Of a stretch of DNA of 64,000 bases, positions 49,577-58,043 are shown in pieces. Where the stretch lies: the NCBI RefSeq assembly GCF_017355525.1, contig NZ_CP067395.1:2542001-2606000 (forward strand), given 5' to 3'. The DNA comes from Lysobacter enzymogenes. GTDB lineage: Bacteria; Pseudomonadota; Gammaproteobacteria; Xanthomonadales; Xanthomonadaceae. The position numbers and the translations under genes are program-made. The notes beneath the pieces were generated by a model. It did not search any database, had not been told where the DNA came from, and saw only the letters and a list, made by a program, of their open reading frames with translations. Each line of letters begins with the position of its first letter. Position 1 is the first letter of the stretch.

Positions 49577-50665
49577 GTGCTGCAATTGATCTACACCCTG
49601 ACGGGCGACGACGCCCATCCCCCGATCCTCGACGGCCAGATCAAGGCCTTTCTCGGCAAACTCGCCGATCGGCTGGAAAACGCGATATGGCTGGGCCGGC
49701 TGCGCGGACGCGCCGGCGCTGTCGAACTGTATCGCCGCTACTGCGCGCTGGATGCGCAGGCCCGCGCGTCGACGCTGCTTTCGCCTCAGGGATACAGCGC
49801 GGTGAATGCCTTGTCCCACAGCACCAGCGACGAGAACTTCGAGGCCGCTACCGCGCTTTTCAGCCAGGCCGCCGGGGCGACGGACAGCGTCGAAGACGCC
49901 TGGATCCATCAGGCGGCGGGGACGCTCAACGTGGACCTCGGCAGCGGCTTCTGCCGTCGTACGGACCCCACCAGCCCGGTGTTCTTCGGCGAATTCGATC
50001 CGCACAGCGACGCCGAGTCCGCGCTCGTACTCGCCAAGCTTTCCTCCGCCTACCTCGGGATCGAAAGGGCCTCGCCCACGTTCGCAAAACTGATCCGCAA
50101 CAACACGCGCCTGGTCCTGGTGAGGAAGAACGCCGGACTGGTTCCGGCCTCCGAACAGGTCGACACCGAACTGGGCGGAATCCGCCTGCGCAATGTGCAT
50201 CAGGACGATTACACCCATGGCCAGCTCATGGACGACCTGATCCACGAGAGCGTGCACAACTATCTGGCCACGTTCGAATACATCCATTACCCGTTCCTGA
50301 TCCACGGCGGGAGCAACGACGCCAATGCGCGCCCGGTCTCGCCGTGGTCGATGCGGCCGATCCGCGCGCTTCCGTTCGTGCACGCGGCGTTCGTCTATTT
50401 CGCGATCCTGAATTTCGCGCAACGAAGGCTGCGGCAAGGCATCGACGACCCCGACGAACGCGCGGAAGCCGTGCGCTGCCGCAATCGCTATGCGTCGGGT
50501 TTTCTCGTACCGGGCAGCCTTTCGGACAAGGTTCGCGAGGCCGCCGACGTCGATCCGCGCGCATTGCAGATGCTCGACTGGATGCAGCGTCTCGTCGCCA
50601 GCCAGTTCGAGCCCGGCCTGCAGCGCGACGCCGACGAACCGGCTCTGGCCGCCGCTGTCCCATAA
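49577..50665 (+). CDS. HExxH-motif peptide modification enzyme
   Basis: The protein has 362 residues. The GTG at 49577 is chosen since AGGAG lies seven bases upstream; an ATG twelve codons earlier lacks a site. The zinc/iron motif HESVH is at residues 223-227 (DDLIHESVHNYLATFEYIHYPF), and SPWSMRPIRALPFVHAAFVYFAI (256-278) carries a further His269. This W..RP...H arrangement is that of the mod_HExxH family (TIGR04267), found beside RiPP precursors; recent database naming, as I recall it, treats members as alpha-ketoglutarate-dependent peptide beta-hydroxylases. It has no signal peptide, so it acts in the cytoplasm. The likely substrate is the upstream Gln/Asp-rich peptide. That pairing is inferred. 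Confidence 0.78.
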   Translation: MLQLIYTLTGDDAHPPILDGQIKAFLGKLADRLENAIWLGRLRGRAGAVELYRRYCALDAQARASTLLSPQGYSAVNALSHSTSDENFEAATALFSQAAGATDSVEDAWIHQAAGTLNVDLGSGFCRRTDPTSPVFFGEFDPHSDAESALVLAKLSSAYLGIERASPTFAKLIRNNTRLVLVRKNAGLVPASEQVDTELGGIRLRNVHQDDYTHGQLMDDLIHESVHNYLATFEYIHYPFLIHGGSNDANARPVSPWSMRPIRALPFVHAAFVYFAILNFAQRRLRQGIDDPDERAEAVRCRNRYASGFLVPGSLSDKVREAADVDPRALQMLDWMQRLVASQFEPGLQRDADEPALAAAVP

Positions 50666-50694
50666 CCCGCTTCAGCATTTTTCGGAGACACCGC

Positions 50695-51099
50695 ATGAAC
50701 TTGTTCCGATACTTCCGCGCCCGCCGCGCGTGCTTGCTGGCGTTCGCACTTGCCGTCGCCGGCGCTCCCGCGCTGGCCGGATCCAGCGGAAGCGCCACGA
50801 TCCACAGCAGTCAAGGTTCGCTCGAACTGCACAGCTCCGGCAACGGCGTGTATGTCGCCGTGTCCAAACCCAGTTCCTACTGGTCCTACGCGAGCGGCGA
50901 CCAGATCGCCAGCGTAGCCGGCCGGCCGGTACGCACGCCCGAGGACATCTTCAGCATCTTGCGCGCCACCTCGGCCAGCACCGTCGACAGCGTGGTGTCG
51001 CGTTCCGGCACGACCCTCAGCGTGACCCTCAAGGTCTACAACTACCGCAGTTCGATGCCCCCGGCGCCACCGCCGCCGCCCCCGCCGCCGGGCGCCTGA
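50695..51099 (+). CDS. Exported PDZ-like protein with polyproline tail
   Basis: The protein has 134 residues with GGAG before its ATG. The signal peptide ends near ALA-GSS (residue 28). Residues 33-118 look like a single PDZ domain: GVYVAVSKPSSYWSYASGDQIASVAGRPVRTPEDIFSILR, then SVVSRSGTTLSVTLKVY. The end is a run of prolines (about eight) and GGA-type residues. There is no protease domain. Following the peptide-modification gene by 29 bp, it might hold the exported peptide or guide it to a protease or the surface. Function is inferred from context only. Confidence 0.75.
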   Translation: MNLFRYFRARRACLLAFALAVAGAPALAGSSGSATIHSSQGSLELHSSGNGVYVAVSKPSSYWSYASGDQIASVAGRPVRTPEDIFSILRATSASTVDSVVSRSGTTLSVTLKVYNYRSSMPPAPPPPPPPPGA

Positions 51100-51140
51100 C
51101 CCGGCCCCACCGCGACTTTCCGCGCACAGGAGCGCACGCC

Positions 51141-52010
51141 TTGAACATCGTGATCGTGAAAGACGACGCCATTCCGGAAGCCCTGGAAGAACTGCTGCCG
51201 GCGCACAGCCACGGCGGCCGCTATCGCGTGGTCTTGCTGAGCCGGTTCATCGCCATGCACGGGCTGCAGTTCGACGAAGCCTCGGGCCGCTTCCTCGGCG
51301 CGGGCGGCGACGGCGGCGAGGCGCTCGCCGATGTCGATCTCGTGGTCGACCGGGTCGTGGAAGTCAGCCGGCAAACTTGCGTCGCCGTCGCCGGCGCCGG
51401 AATTCAACCGCCGGCCCGCGGCCAGTTGCTGCAGGCCTATCAGTCGCTGCTCGCGCGCTATCGCCGCCCGCGCGCGGGCGGCGAATGCTACAGCACCGTC
51501 GGCACCTTGGTTCCGTTGTTCGCTCAGTGGGCGATCGTGCGGCGCATGCTGCCGTGGCTGCGGGTACCCGAGTACAAGTACGGATACGGCCCGGAGCCCG
51601 TCGACGCCGGCGATTTCCTTCGGCCGATCTACAAGACGCCGTTCGATTTTTACGACTGGCGGCCGAATCGGGCGCCGGAGGGCATCCCCAACGACAGGTT
51701 CGTCGTGGAGCGGCCGGCCGGCGATCCAACGCTGACGTTCTTCTGCGGGCATCGCGCCGCCACCCGCGCGCTGACCGACAGCGACCGCATCGATGCGTCG
51801 ATGGCCCTGCGGCTGGCCGACGCGACCACGCTGCTCGCGGACCGTTTCGGCGCCTGGATGGGCGAGGTGCTGTGGTTCGTCGACGGCGACTCGATCGTCT
51901 TCGCCGCGTTCTCGCATCGCCTCGACGCCGGCAAGCGCTTTCCCGAGCTTTTCGCCATGTTCGAGCAAGCGATAGCCGATCGCATCGCGTTGGAATCCGG
52001 CGCCGCCTGA
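51141..52010 (+). CDS. Unrecognised cytoplasmic protein of the peptide cluster
   Basis: The protein has 289 residues and starts with TTG at 51141, supported by AGGAG eight bases upstream. It begins MNIVIVKDDAIPEALEELL, an alpha/beta start resembling the first strand of ATP-grasp enzymes, and ends ADRFGAWMGEVLWFVDGDSIVFAAFSHRLDAG, which is reminiscent of the C-terminal ATP-grasp segment but lacks the usual Glu-x-Asn metal motif. The centre is rich in aromatic residues (WLRVPEYKYGYGP, FDFYDWRP). No signal peptide is present. Its place 41 bp after the PDZ gene suggests a cluster role. An ATP-grasp relationship is a weak guess. Confidence 0.7.
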   Translation: MNIVIVKDDAIPEALEELLPAHSHGGRYRVVLLSRFIAMHGLQFDEASGRFLGAGGDGGEALADVDLVVDRVVEVSRQTCVAVAGAGIQPPARGQLLQAYQSLLARYRRPRAGGECYSTVGTLVPLFAQWAIVRRMLPWLRVPEYKYGYGPEPVDAGDFLRPIYKTPFDFYDWRPNRAPEGIPNDRFVVERPAGDPTLTFFCGHRAATRALTDSDRIDASMALRLADATTLLADRFGAWMGEVLWFVDGDSIVFAAFSHRLDAGKRFPELFAMFEQAIADRIALESGAA

Positions 52011-52133
52011 TCCGGCAGGCCCAATGGCGAACATCCGCGCCGACGCCCGCTGAAGCGGTTCGTTCGCCGACGCGCTGGCGCGAGGCCAAGCGCGTGGCCT
52101 TTCACCGGCGGTTTTCCGTGGGCGGCTTTCCGG

Positions 52134-52182
52134 CCCGGCGCTTTCCGCCCGGTTCGCTGCGATTTCGAACGAAAGCGCCGGG
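52134..52182. repeat. 12-bp inverted repeat between convergent genes
   Basis: Perfect arms CCCGGCGCTTTC (52134-52145) and GAAAGCGCCGGG (52171-52182) are separated by 25 bases. They lie between the convergent ends of the unknown cluster gene and the hypothetical gene at 52221. It may act as a two-way barrier or be a REP-like element. Confidence 0.6.
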
Positions 52183-52220
52183 TCCGAAGGCTCCGCCTCG
52201 GCAGGGAGCCCGCGACGGAT

Positions 52221-52601
52221 TCAGGCAGGCTGCTCCTGCTCGCCGACCACCACCACCACACGATCCGGCGCCACCGGATCGTTGGTGAACACCCGCACCA
52301 GCGACCGCGTCCTGCGGGTGACGACGGACGCGTACACCTCGAGCAATACCGAGCAGACCACCACGGCCCGATTCGGCGTGCGGATGAAATGGCGGCAGAT
52401 CAGATCGCCGGGCCGCGCGACCAGCTCGTCCGTGACCAGCAGGCGCGTCGTCAGCCCGTTGGCGCTGGCGTTGCGGACCGCGATGCAGGTCTCGCTGACC
52501 TGGATCGGACCTTTGCCGGTCAACGCAGGAAGACCCAGCGCACCCGAATCGCATACCAACAGAACGGGGTTGAACTCGGTCACCCGGACGAAGACCCTCA
52601 T
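52221..52601 (-). CDS. Hypothetical protein, 126 residues
   Basis: The frame starts at the ATG at 52599-52601 without a clear ribosome site. The protein has no signal peptide and is rich in beta-forming residues: alternating strands such as MRVFVRVTEFNPVLLVCDS, TRLLVTDELVARPGDLICR, AVVVCSVLLEVYASVVTR and APDRVVVVVGEQE. It has four Cys residues without a zinc pattern. No family is recognised. Local base composition is slightly less GC-rich than in neighbouring genes. Upstream lie two operator-like palindromes, so the gene may be specifically repressed. Confidence 0.6.
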   Translation of the reverse strand: MRVFVRVTEFNPVLLVCDSGALGLPALTGKGPIQVSETCIAVRNASANGLTTRLLVTDELVARPGDLICRHFIRTPNRAVVVCSVLLEVYASVVTRRTRSLVRVFTNDPVAPDRVVVVVGEQEQPA

Positions 52602-52677
52602 GTTTTCGAACAGGCGCCGCTTGAAGGATCAGCATCTGAGCATCCATTCAAAAACCTGACTAGAGATAGCGATCAAG

Positions 52678-52763
52678 TTGGCTGAACTAGTCAGCTAACG
52701 GCGGAGATGCAGTGCTGGACGACCTCGACCGAAGCAGGAAATCTGGCTGAACCAGTCAGCTAA
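52678..52763. promoter_or_regulatory. Two operator-like palindromes upstream of the hypothetical gene
   Basis: Two copies of GCTGA-N5-TCAGC, in the larger context TGGCTGAAC(T/C)AGTCAGCTAA, lie at 52681-52695 and 52746-52760, their centres 65 bp apart (about six helical turns). A related half, CTGACTAG, lies at 52656-52663. This looks like a pair of dimer-binding sites, for example of a TetR- or MarR-type repressor, though no such regulator gene is seen close by. Confidence 0.6.
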
Positions 52764-52919
52764 AAGCCGCGACGCAATCCAGTTTTTGGCATGGCCGATG
52801 CGCGCGATCGCGGCGCGCATCGACGAGCCGCCGCAAACGAAACCGCGCCGATCCGGCGCGGCCTGCACCGCACGGCATCGGCGCGAGATGCGGTTCGCGC
52901 CGATGCGGGCGCCCTCGGC

Positions 52920-53990
52920 TCAGCGCCGCGGCTCGAGCGCGGACGTACCGAAGATCAACTGCTGCGCCATCGGCCGGCCGATGAAACGCTGCGGGAAGAT
53001 CGGCTGCGGCGCGCTGGCCGCGTTCAAGCGCTCCAGCTGATCCGCGCTCAGACGCACGCCGAGCGCGCCGAGATTGTCCTCGGCCTGGCTCAGGGTGCGC
53101 GCGCCGATGATCGGCGAGACCACCGCCGGATGAGTCAGCGTCCAGGCGATGGCGACCTGCGAGCGCGATACGCCGAGCTCGTCGGCGACCTCGCCGACGA
53201 CTTCGGCGATGTCGAGCGAGCGCTGGTTGAGGTGGCCGATCGATGCGATCACGCCCTTGCGGTCGCTGGCGATGTCGGCGCTGTTGTCGTCGGACAGGTC
53301 GCTGCGGCTGTACTTGCCGGTCAGGATGCCGCCGCCCAGCGGCGACCACGGCAGCACGCCGAGGCCCAGCGCCTGCGCCATCGGCAGCAGCTCGTGCTCG
53401 ACGCTGCGTTCGAGCAGACTGTACTCGATCTGCAGCGCGACCAGCGGCGACCAGCCGCGCAGGTCGGCTAGGGTCTGCAGTTCGGCCACGCGCCAGGCCG
53501 GCGTGTTGCAGATGCCCAGATACAGGACCTTGCCGGCGCGGACCAGATCGTCGAGCGCGCGCATGACCTCGTCCGGGCGCGTGGTGAAGTCCCAGGCGTG
53601 CAGGTACATCAGGTCGATGCGGTCGGTGTCGAGCTGGCGCAGGCTGGTTTCCGCCGAACGCACCAGGTTGTAGCGGTGGTTGCCGCCGGAATTGATGTTC
53701 GAGGCATCGCGCGCCATGGTGAACTTGGTTGCCAGCACGATGCGCTCGCGCCGGTCCTTCATCAGCCGGCCGAGAATCCGCTCGGACGCGCCGTCGGTGT
53801 AGTTGACCGAGGTGTCGACGAAGTTGCCGCCGCGGTCGAGATAGGCGTCGAAGATGCGCTTGGCCTCGGCTTCGTCGGCGCCCCAGCCCCATTCGGAGCC
53901 GAAGGTCATGGTGCCGAGCGACAGCGGCGAAACGCGCAGCCCGGAGCGGCCGAGCAAACGGTAGTGATCGAGCGAAGCGGGAGCGGTCAT
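52920..53990 (-). CDS. Aldo/keto reductase
   Basis: The protein has 356 residues from the ATG at 53988-53990; longer frames would extend into the divergent promoter. The aldo/keto reductase tetrad is visible: Asp and Tyr in NFVDTSVNYTDGASE, Lys in VLATKF, and His in MYLHAWD. NADPH-binding motifs follow (SPLGGGILTGKY and PIIGARTLSQAEDNLGAL). It is a cytoplasmic (beta/alpha)8-barrel enzyme that reduces aldehydes or ketones; the substrate is unknown. It is divergent from an AraC-type regulator, an arrangement common for reactive-aldehyde responses (compare YqhC-YqhD in E. coli). Confidence 0.92.
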   Translation of the reverse strand: MTAPASLDHYRLLGRSGLRVSPLSLGTMTFGSEWGWGADEAEAKRIFDAYLDRGGNFVDTSVNYTDGASERILGRLMKDRRERIVLATKFTMARDASNINSGGNHRYNLVRSAETSLRQLDTDRIDLMYLHAWDFTTRPDEVMRALDDLVRAGKVLYLGICNTPAWRVAELQTLADLRGWSPLVALQIEYSLLERSVEHELLPMAQALGLGVLPWSPLGGGILTGKYSRSDLSDDNSADIASDRKGVIASIGHLNQRSLDIAEVVGEVADELGVSRSQVAIAWTLTHPAVVSPIIGARTLSQAEDNLGALGVRLSADQLERLNAASAPQPIFPQRFIGRPMAQQLIFGTSALEPRR

Positions 53991-54192
53991 GAGCGTGGTT
54001 CCGAAGATCGACGGGGCTGCCGTGGGCGACGCGGAGCGTCGGCTGGCGAGGTCGCCGGCAGCGGCGAAGGTCGTCCTTCGCCTGGGTCCATTGTTCGGAT
54101 CCGGCGGAAACGCCGGTAGCCGGCTTTTACGCGATCCTTGCACGATCGTCCGGCCGCGTCGGATGATGCCCTCCCCGACCGGAACCGCGCCC

Positions 54193-55077
54193 ATGCCCCG
54201 CCCCGAGCCGTTACGAGACGCCATAGCGCGGCACGCGCCGCGCGACGGCACGTTCGATTGCGCGATCGCGGGCGCGAAGCTGATCCGCTGCTCCGCGCCG
54301 ACGATGCCGATGCCGGTCATCTACGAGCCGACCGTCTGTTTCGTCGCCCAGGGGCGCAAGCGCGCGAGCCTCGGCGAGAGCGTGCTGCATTACGACCCGG
54401 CGAATTACCTGCTGGCCTCGGTCGGGCTGCCGGTCATGGGGTCGGTGGTCGAAGCGAGCGCGGCGCATCCCTATCTGTGCCTGCAACTCGATCTCGATCC
54501 GGCCGTGCTCGCCGAGCTGGCGTTGAAGTTTCCCCGCACCGCCGCCGCTGACTCCGTCGCGTCCGGCCTGACGCTCGGCCGTACCACGCCGGCCTTGCTC
54601 GACGCCGCGACCCGGCTGGTGTCGCTGCTGGACACGCCGGACGACATCGAAGCGCTGGGCCCGCTGGCGACCCGCGAAATCCTCTACCGGCTGCTGACCG
54701 GCCCCAGCGGCGGCGTCATCCGCGCGATGACCCAGGCCGACAGCCGCCAAGGCCAGATCGCCCGCGCGATCCTGTGGCTCCGCGCCAACTTCACCCAGGT
54801 CTGCCGCATCGACGAGGTCGCGCGCGTCGCCGGCATGAGCCGCTCGGCGTTCCATGAGCACTTCAAGGCCGTGACCGCGATGAGCCCGCTGGAATTCCGC
54901 ACCCAACTCAGGATGCAGGAATCGCGCCGCTTGATGGTGGCCGACGGGCTCGACGCGGCCAGCGCCGGTTATCAGGTCGGCTACGACAGCCCTTCGCAGT
55001 TCAGTCGCGACTATTCGCGCCTGTTCGGTTCGCCGCCGGCGCAGGACGCCAGGCGTTTGCGCGCGGTGGGCGATTGA
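54193..55077 (+). CDS. AraC-family regulator with AraC_N (YqhC-like) sensor domain
   Basis: The protein has 294 residues from the ATG at 54193; an ATG ten codons earlier is also possible and neither has a clear ribosome site. The N-terminal part (about residues 20-170) matches the AraC_N cupin-like domain (MPVIYEPTVCFVAQGRKRASLGESVLHYDPANYLLASVGLPV). The C-terminus has two helix-turn-helix motifs (VCRIDEVARVAGMSRSAFHEHFKAVT; AASAGYQVGYDSPSQFSRDYSRLFG). It is transcribed divergently from the aldo/keto reductase across a gap of about 200 bp and most likely controls it. Confidence 0.9.
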   Translation: MPRPEPLRDAIARHAPRDGTFDCAIAGAKLIRCSAPTMPMPVIYEPTVCFVAQGRKRASLGESVLHYDPANYLLASVGLPVMGSVVEASAAHPYLCLQLDLDPAVLAELALKFPRTAAADSVASGLTLGRTTPALLDAATRLVSLLDTPDDIEALGPLATREILYRLLTGPSGGVIRAMTQADSRQGQIARAILWLRANFTQVCRIDEVARVAGMSRSAFHEHFKAVTAMSPLEFRTQLRMQESRRLMVADGLDAASAGYQVGYDSPSQFSRDYSRLFGSPPAQDARRLRAVGD

Positions 55078-55134
55078 GCGCGCCCTGCGACCCGCAGTAA
55101 GCGCCTTCGCGCCGGCGAGCTTCGAACCGATACG

Positions 55135-56811
55135 CTAAGCGGCTCGTGCGGCAGCCGAAACGATATCCAGCGCGACCGCCTCGGCCGTGCGGATGCCGTC
55201 GACGCCGGCCGACAGGATGCCGCCCGCGTAACCGGCGCCCTCGCCGGCCGGAAACAGGCCGCGCGTGTTCAAGCTGTGGCCGTCGTCGCCGCGGGTGATG
55301 CGCACCGGCGAGGACGTGCGGGTCTCCACGCCGGTCAAGATCGCGTCGCGCATCGCGAAGCCGCGGATCTGCTTCTCGAACGCCGGCAGCGCTTCGCGGA
55401 TCGCCGCGATCGCGTACTCGGGCAGCGACGGCGCCAGATCGCCGAGGCGCACGCCGGGCTTGTACGACGGCAGCACCGCGCCGAATTCGCTCGATGCCTG
55501 GCCCTTGAGGAAATCGCCGACCAACTGCCCCGGCGCTTCGTACTCGCCGCCGCCGAGTTCGAACGCGCGCGCTTCCCAGTGCCGTTGCAGCTCGATGCCG
55601 GCCAGCGGGCCCTCGCCGTACGGCGCGAAATCCTCCGGGGTGATGCCGCAGACGATCGCCGCGTTGGCGTTGCGCTCGTTGCGCGAGTACTGGCTCATGC
55701 CGTTGGTGACCACGCGCCCGGGCTCGCTGGCCGCGGCGACCACGGTGCCGCCCGGGCACATGCAGAAGCTGTAGACCGAGCGGCCGTTGCGGCAATGGTG
55801 CACGAGCTTGTAATCGGCGGCGCCGAGCAGGGGATGCCCGGCCTGCGGGCCGAAGCGGGCAGTATCGATCAACGACTGCGGGTGTTCGATGCGGAAACCG
55901 ATCGAGAACGGTTTGGCTTCGACGAACACGCCGCGCGCATGCAGCATCGCAAAGGTGTCGCGGGCGCTGTGGCCCAGCGCCATGACCACGTGGTCGGCGC
56001 GCAACTGTTCGCCGCCTTCGAGCGTCACACCGCGCACGTGGCGCACGCCGGCGCTGTCGGTCTCGACCAGCAGATCGTCGACGCGGTGGCTGAAGCGGAT
56101 TTCGCCGCCCAGCGATTCGATCGTCGCGCGCATCTGCTCGACCATCGACACCAGCCGGAACGTTCCGATGTGCGGCTTGCTGACGTAGGCGATCTCCTCC
56201 GGCGCGCCGGCCCGGACGAACTCGTCGATCACCTTGCGCCCGTAGTGCTTCGGGTCGCTGATCTGGCTCCACAGCTTGCCGTCGGAGAACGTGCCCGCGC
56301 CGCCTTCGCCGAACTGCACGTTGGATTCGGGGTTCAGCGTCTTCTTGCGCCACAGGCCCCAGGTGTCCTTGGTCCGCTCGCGCACGGCCTTGCCGCGCTC
56401 CAGCACGATCGGCCGGAAGCCCATCTGCGCGAGCACCAGCGCCGCGAACAGGCCGCACGGGCCCATGCCGACGACGAGCGGACGCAGCGGCAGCTCCTGC
56501 GGCGCGCGCGCGACGAATTTGTAGCTCGTGTCCGGCGTGCGCATCACCTTGCCGCCGTCGCCGTCGCGCGCGAACTGGGCGGCCTCGGCGTCGAGCTGCA
56601 ACCGGCGCAGGATGTCGGCTTCGCGCGGGGTGTCCACGTCGACCGAATAGATCAGCACGATCGCGCCGCGCCGGCGCGCGTCGTAGCTGCGCTTGGCGAC
56701 GGTGTAACCGGCCAGTTCGTCGTCGGCGATGCCGAGCCGCGCCACGATCGCTTCGCGCAGCGCCGCCTCGGGGTGGTCCAGCGGCAGCTTGAGGTCGGTC
56801 AGTCGAAGCAT
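55135..56811 (-). CDS. FAD/NAD(P)-dependent oxidoreductase (COG2509-like)
   Basis: The protein has about 558 residues; the ATG at 56811 (MLRLTDLKLPLDH) is used, with another three codons earlier. An N-terminal domain of about 90 residues with positively charged patches precedes a Rossmann FAD motif (LVVGMGPCGLFAALVLAQMG) and a LERG turn. Later come VQFGEGGAGTFSDGKL, VVMALGHSARDTF, and a C-terminal GLFPAGEGAGYAGGILSAGVDGIRTAEA binding motif. Such proteins are cytoplasmic FAD-dependent dehydrogenases of unknown substrate. The gene stands alone, divergent from ridA. Confidence 0.88.
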   Translation of the reverse strand: MLRLTDLKLPLDHPEAALREAIVARLGIADDELAGYTVAKRSYDARRRGAIVLIYSVDVDTPREADILRRLQLDAEAAQFARDGDGGKVMRTPDTSYKFVARAPQELPLRPLVVGMGPCGLFAALVLAQMGFRPIVLERGKAVRERTKDTWGLWRKKTLNPESNVQFGEGGAGTFSDGKLWSQISDPKHYGRKVIDEFVRAGAPEEIAYVSKPHIGTFRLVSMVEQMRATIESLGGEIRFSHRVDDLLVETDSAGVRHVRGVTLEGGEQLRADHVVMALGHSARDTFAMLHARGVFVEAKPFSIGFRIEHPQSLIDTARFGPQAGHPLLGAADYKLVHHCRNGRSVYSFCMCPGGTVVAAASEPGRVVTNGMSQYSRNERNANAAIVCGITPEDFAPYGEGPLAGIELQRHWEARAFELGGGEYEAPGQLVGDFLKGQASSEFGAVLPSYKPGVRLGDLAPSLPEYAIAAIREALPAFEKQIRGFAMRDAILTGVETRTSSPVRITRGDDGHSLNTRGLFPAGEGAGYAGGILSAGVDGIRTAEAVALDIVSAAARAA

Positions 56812-57012
56812 GCGGTACATCCGATGGCGCGGGTTCGGCGCCGTTACTAGAGAAATAGGGGGGCGCAGCGGGCGCGCCCGGTCATTGTATAAGTTTCGCC
56901 CGGCCGGGCCGAATGTCCCCGGGCGCAGGAAAACCGGGCCCGGGCTGCGGCATAGTCGGCGCTTGCGCCCCACCGGCCCGGCCGGCCGCACTCACAGCGA
57001 AGGAAACCACCG

Positions 57013-57402
57013 ATGCCGCACGCTCATCCCCACGTGGACCGAAAGAACTACGCCGCGCTTCCCGACGCGGTGGGCCCCTACTCCCACGCGGTCAAGCACG
57101 GGCAAACGCTTTACCTTTCCGGATTCACCGCATTCGGCACCGCCGCCCAGGGCAGCAGCCTGGCGGAACAGGCCGACGCCGTTTTCGATCAGATCGAAGC
57201 CGTGGCCGCAGCCGAGGGCGTGGGTATGCGCTCGCTGCTCAAAGTCACCGTGTTCATCACCGATATCGGCCAGATAGCGCAGCTCCGGCCCGTATTGTTG
57301 CGTCGCTACGACGGAAATCTTCCGGCCAGCAGCCTCGTCGAGGTTTCGAAACTGTTTTCGCCGGAACTGAACATCGAGATCGAGGCCATTTTCGCGGTCT
57401 GA
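57013..57402 (+). CDS. RidA-family protein lacking the catalytic arginine
   Basis: The protein has 129 residues with AAGGA upstream. It shows the RidA/YjgF/UK114 fold: GPYSHAVKHGQTLYLSGF, LLKVTVFITDI, and PASSLVEVSKLFSPELNIEIEAIFAV. In canonical RidA the sequence PAR(S/T) holds the Arg that deaminates 2-aminoacrylate; here the position is Ser106 (PASSLVEV). It therefore probably belongs to one of the Rid subfamilies without deaminase activity. The trimeric cytoplasmic fold is likely preserved. It is divergent from the FAD oxidoreductase gene. Confidence 0.9.
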   Translation: MPHAHPHVDRKNYAALPDAVGPYSHAVKHGQTLYLSGFTAFGTAAQGSSLAEQADAVFDQIEAVAAAEGVGMRSLLKVTVFITDIGQIAQLRPVLLRRYDGNLPASSLVEVSKLFSPELNIEIEAIFAV

Positions 57403-57520
57403 ATCGGCGGCGCTTCGGACGCGACGGCCGGCGGAAGATCGCCAGCGGGCTTTACGCCTGGCATCCCGCGAGCCCCAAGGTCGGCCTGAGCGTCGGCGCC
57501 CGTCGCGTCGGCCGGTTCGA

Positions 57521-57916
57521 TCAGGCCGAGAGAATCGCGATCCGGTTGCCTTCGCTGTCCTCGATCTCGGCCACGAACTGGACCGCGTCGACCGGCGTCT
57601 TCGGAAACAGCACCTTGCCGCCTTGGATTACGGCTTTTTCCAGCACCGGCTCGATGTCGGCGACGCTGAAATAGACGATCGCCCCGTTCTTCGTCGGCAC
57701 GTAGACCTCGCCCTGGGCCAGCGCCCCGCTGGCGCCGTCGCTGCCTTCCTGAAACGGGAAATGGGCCATCCTGCTGCCGTGGACCGTCACCACGTCGCCG
57801 AAGCGCACGTCGAAGACGAGCGCATAGAAGCGCATCGCTCGGTCGAGATCGGCTACGGGTATTTCCACATGCGCTATCAGGTTCACGGGTCGGTCGCTGC
57901 TCGGGGCCGGGGCCAT
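57521..57916 (-). CDS. VOC-family protein
   Basis: The protein has 131 residues from the ATG at 57914-57916, with GGAG seven bases before it. The VOC pattern is LIAHVEIPVADLDRAMRFYALVFDVRFG at the start, VYFSVADIEPVLEKAVIQGGKVLFPKTPV in the middle and FVAEIEDSEGNRIAILSA at the end, with metal-ligand-like His and Glu. It resembles the PhnB/glyoxalase-like group of small stand-alone proteins. No substrate can be inferred and it has no operon partner. Confidence 0.85.
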   Translation of the reverse strand: MAPAPSSDRPVNLIAHVEIPVADLDRAMRFYALVFDVRFGDVVTVHGSRMAHFPFQEGSDGASGALAQGEVYVPTKNGAIVYFSVADIEPVLEKAVIQGGKVLFPKTPVDAVQFVAEIEDSEGNRIAILSA

Positions 57917-58043
57917 GTTATCGCTCCGCAGCGGGTCGCCAAGCGCAGGCGCGCGACGCTGCGACCACACCAGCTTGCGCAGCCTGCGCCGTGGAAGCTG
58001 TTGCGGCTCGCGCCGCCGGTGTTTTCCGGCGGCGCAACGAACC

